Source of the DNA: WHSM01 sp036375165
GTDB lineage: Bacteria; Actinomycetota; Actinomycetes; Mycobacteriales; Micromonosporaceae
Direction: 5' to 3'
DNA: 64,000 bases
Assembly (NCBI GenBank): GCA_036375165.1
Contig: DASUSI010000024.1
Coordinates: 13,770-77,769 of the forward strand
Of the stretch, positions 63,262 to 64,000 are shown piece after piece. The notes under the pieces were generated by a model. It saw only the letters and a list, made by a program, of their open reading frames with translations. It did no database searches and had not been told where the DNA came from. The position numbers and the translations under genes are program-made. Position 1 is the first letter of the stretch, and the number at the start of each line of letters is the position of its first letter.

Positions 63262-64000
63262 GTGAGCGGCAAACAAGGTCCGACCCTGCGGGCGCAGTGG
63301 CTTGGCAAGCAGTTGCGCGACCTCCGCGAGGCCGCGGGTCTAACCCTGCGGGACGCGGGCGAGCACATCCTCCGTGACGCTTCCACCATCAGTCGAATGG
63401 AAGCCGGGTTCGTTCCGGCTCGGGTTCCCGATGTCCTGGAGCTTCTCAACCTGTTCCGTGTCTCCGACCAAGTTGTACGTTCCGCGTTGGAGCAACTGAG
63501 TCGGGACATCTGGCGGAAGGGCTGGTGGGATGGCTACACCGGATGGATCCCAGGCAAGATCATTGATCTCGCCTGGCTGGAGTCCCGCGCGGAGAAGTTC
63601 CGCGACTTCAGCGCGCTGGTGCTGCACGGTCTACTCCAGACGCCCGAGTACGCCAAAGCGGTGATGTGGGCCGCTGACAAGGATGTCAACGAGGGCGACC
63701 TCGAACTCTGGATCGAGTTCCGCATGCGACGAAGGGAGATCTTCGATCGCGGCAACCCTCCCGAGTACACCTCGATCATCGACGAGGGTGCGCTTCGCCG
63801 CCAGGTCGGGGGCCCGGAAGTCATGAGAGCGCAGCTCGCTTACCTCCTCGAATTGGCGGAACATCCCAGCCTCACGCTGAACGTCCTGCCCTTCACAGCG
63901 GGAGCGCCGGCCAGCCCGGAAGGCGCATTCACGTACCTCACCATGGCGGAACCCTTCTCCGACGTTGTCCAGATCAACACCGAGGGAGGGGCGATCTACC
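63262..64000 (+). CDS. XRE regulator with DUF5753 (cut by window end)
   Basis: 246 codons are visible from GTG 63262; the frame is open to the edge. HTH: 'LGKQLRDLREAAGLTLRDAGEHILRDASTISRMEAGFVPAR'. DUF5753 part: 'LESRAEKFRDFSALVLHGLLQTPEYAKAVM', 'RRREIFDRGNPPEYTSIIDEGALRRQVGGPEVMRAQLAYL', 'PSLTLNVLPFTAGAPASPEGAFTYL'. Same family as the gene at 25337 but only moderately similar. A DUF397 gene would be expected just beyond the window. It divergently faces the Cys-motif gene. Confidence 0.9.
   Translation, partial: MSGKQGPTLRAQWLGKQLRDLREAAGLTLRDAGEHILRDASTISRMEAGFVPARVPDVLELLNLFRVSDQVVRSALEQLSRDIWRKGWWDGYTGWIPGKIIDLAWLESRAEKFRDFSALVLHGLLQTPEYAKAVMWAADKDVNEGDLELWIEFRMRRREIFDRGNPPEYTSIIDEGALRRQVGGPEVMRAQLAYLLELAEHPSLTLNVLPFTAGAPASPEGAFTYLTMAEPFSDVVQINTEGGAIY

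Overview
The window is high-GC actinomycete DNA. Pointers to this are GTG/ATG starts with GGAGG-type ribosome sites, many 4-nt ATGA/GTGA gene overlaps, DUF5753-type XRE regulators with a DUF397 partner, GPP34 proteins, a SigB/SigF-type sigma factor and a Tex protein. A Micromonosporaceae-like host is my best guess, but no marker here proves the family. No rRNA or tRNA gene was recognised.

Layout. 1-4.5 kb: two tandem secreted LVIVD-repeat proteins (the first cut by the window edge) and a secreted metzincin-like protein with an altered zinc motif. 4.7-15.3 kb: mixed chromosomal and stress genes (methyltransferase, SHOCT protein, two Acg-type nitroreductase-like proteins, DoxX, RibD/DHFR-like reductase, CoA transferase, metallo-beta-lactamase-fold hydrolase, HyaD-like protein, sigma factor, LiaF-like membrane protein). 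15.4-23.2 kb: a DUF559-type protein bracketed by two dispersed repeats, a GH1 beta-glucosidase with its sugar transporter, a CYP152-type P450 and tex. 23.3-28.6 kb: a GPP34/Cys-motif/XRE/DUF397 module, a decayed graspetide (omega-ester RiPP) locus and a shrunken STAND ATPase. 28.9-36.2 kb: a large GH38 alpha-mannosidase with a SurA-like partner, surE, and a PadR/membrane-protein pair.

36.4-56.8 kb is the main feature: a type II polyketide-like biosynthetic cluster in several divergent operons. It has three ketosynthase/chain-length-factor-like pairs (one fused into a single protein), two acyl carrier proteins, a FabG ketoreductase, two hotdog dehydratase-like proteins, a FabL-like enoyl reductase, a DsbA-fold HCCA-isomerase-like protein, a double-hotdog thioesterase-like protein, three SnoaL-like proteins, a P450, a FAD oxidoreductase and two alpha/beta hydrolases. 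The full set of beta-carbon processing enzymes suggests a highly reducing (polyene or cinnamoyl-lipid type) type II system rather than an aromatic one. It also carries a MoaD/ThiS-like protein ending in Gly-Gly and three consecutive DsrE/TusBCD-like proteins, which look like a dedicated sulfur relay. My inference is that the product, or an intermediate, is sulfurated. No acyltransferase, phosphopantetheinyl transferase, transporter or E1-like activating enzyme is visible inside it.

56.8-64 kb: isolated CRISPR-repeat-like sequences, a P450 fragment, a compact operon of a KMO-like flavoprotein, an SDR lacking the usual Tyr and an ACC-synthase-like aminotransferase, and a second copy of the GPP34/Cys-motif/XRE module, whose XRE gene is cut by the window edge. 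A family of about 60-bp palindromic repeats (five copies) lies between genes, two of them next to biosynthetic operon ends. A second family of long perfect hairpins occurs twice.
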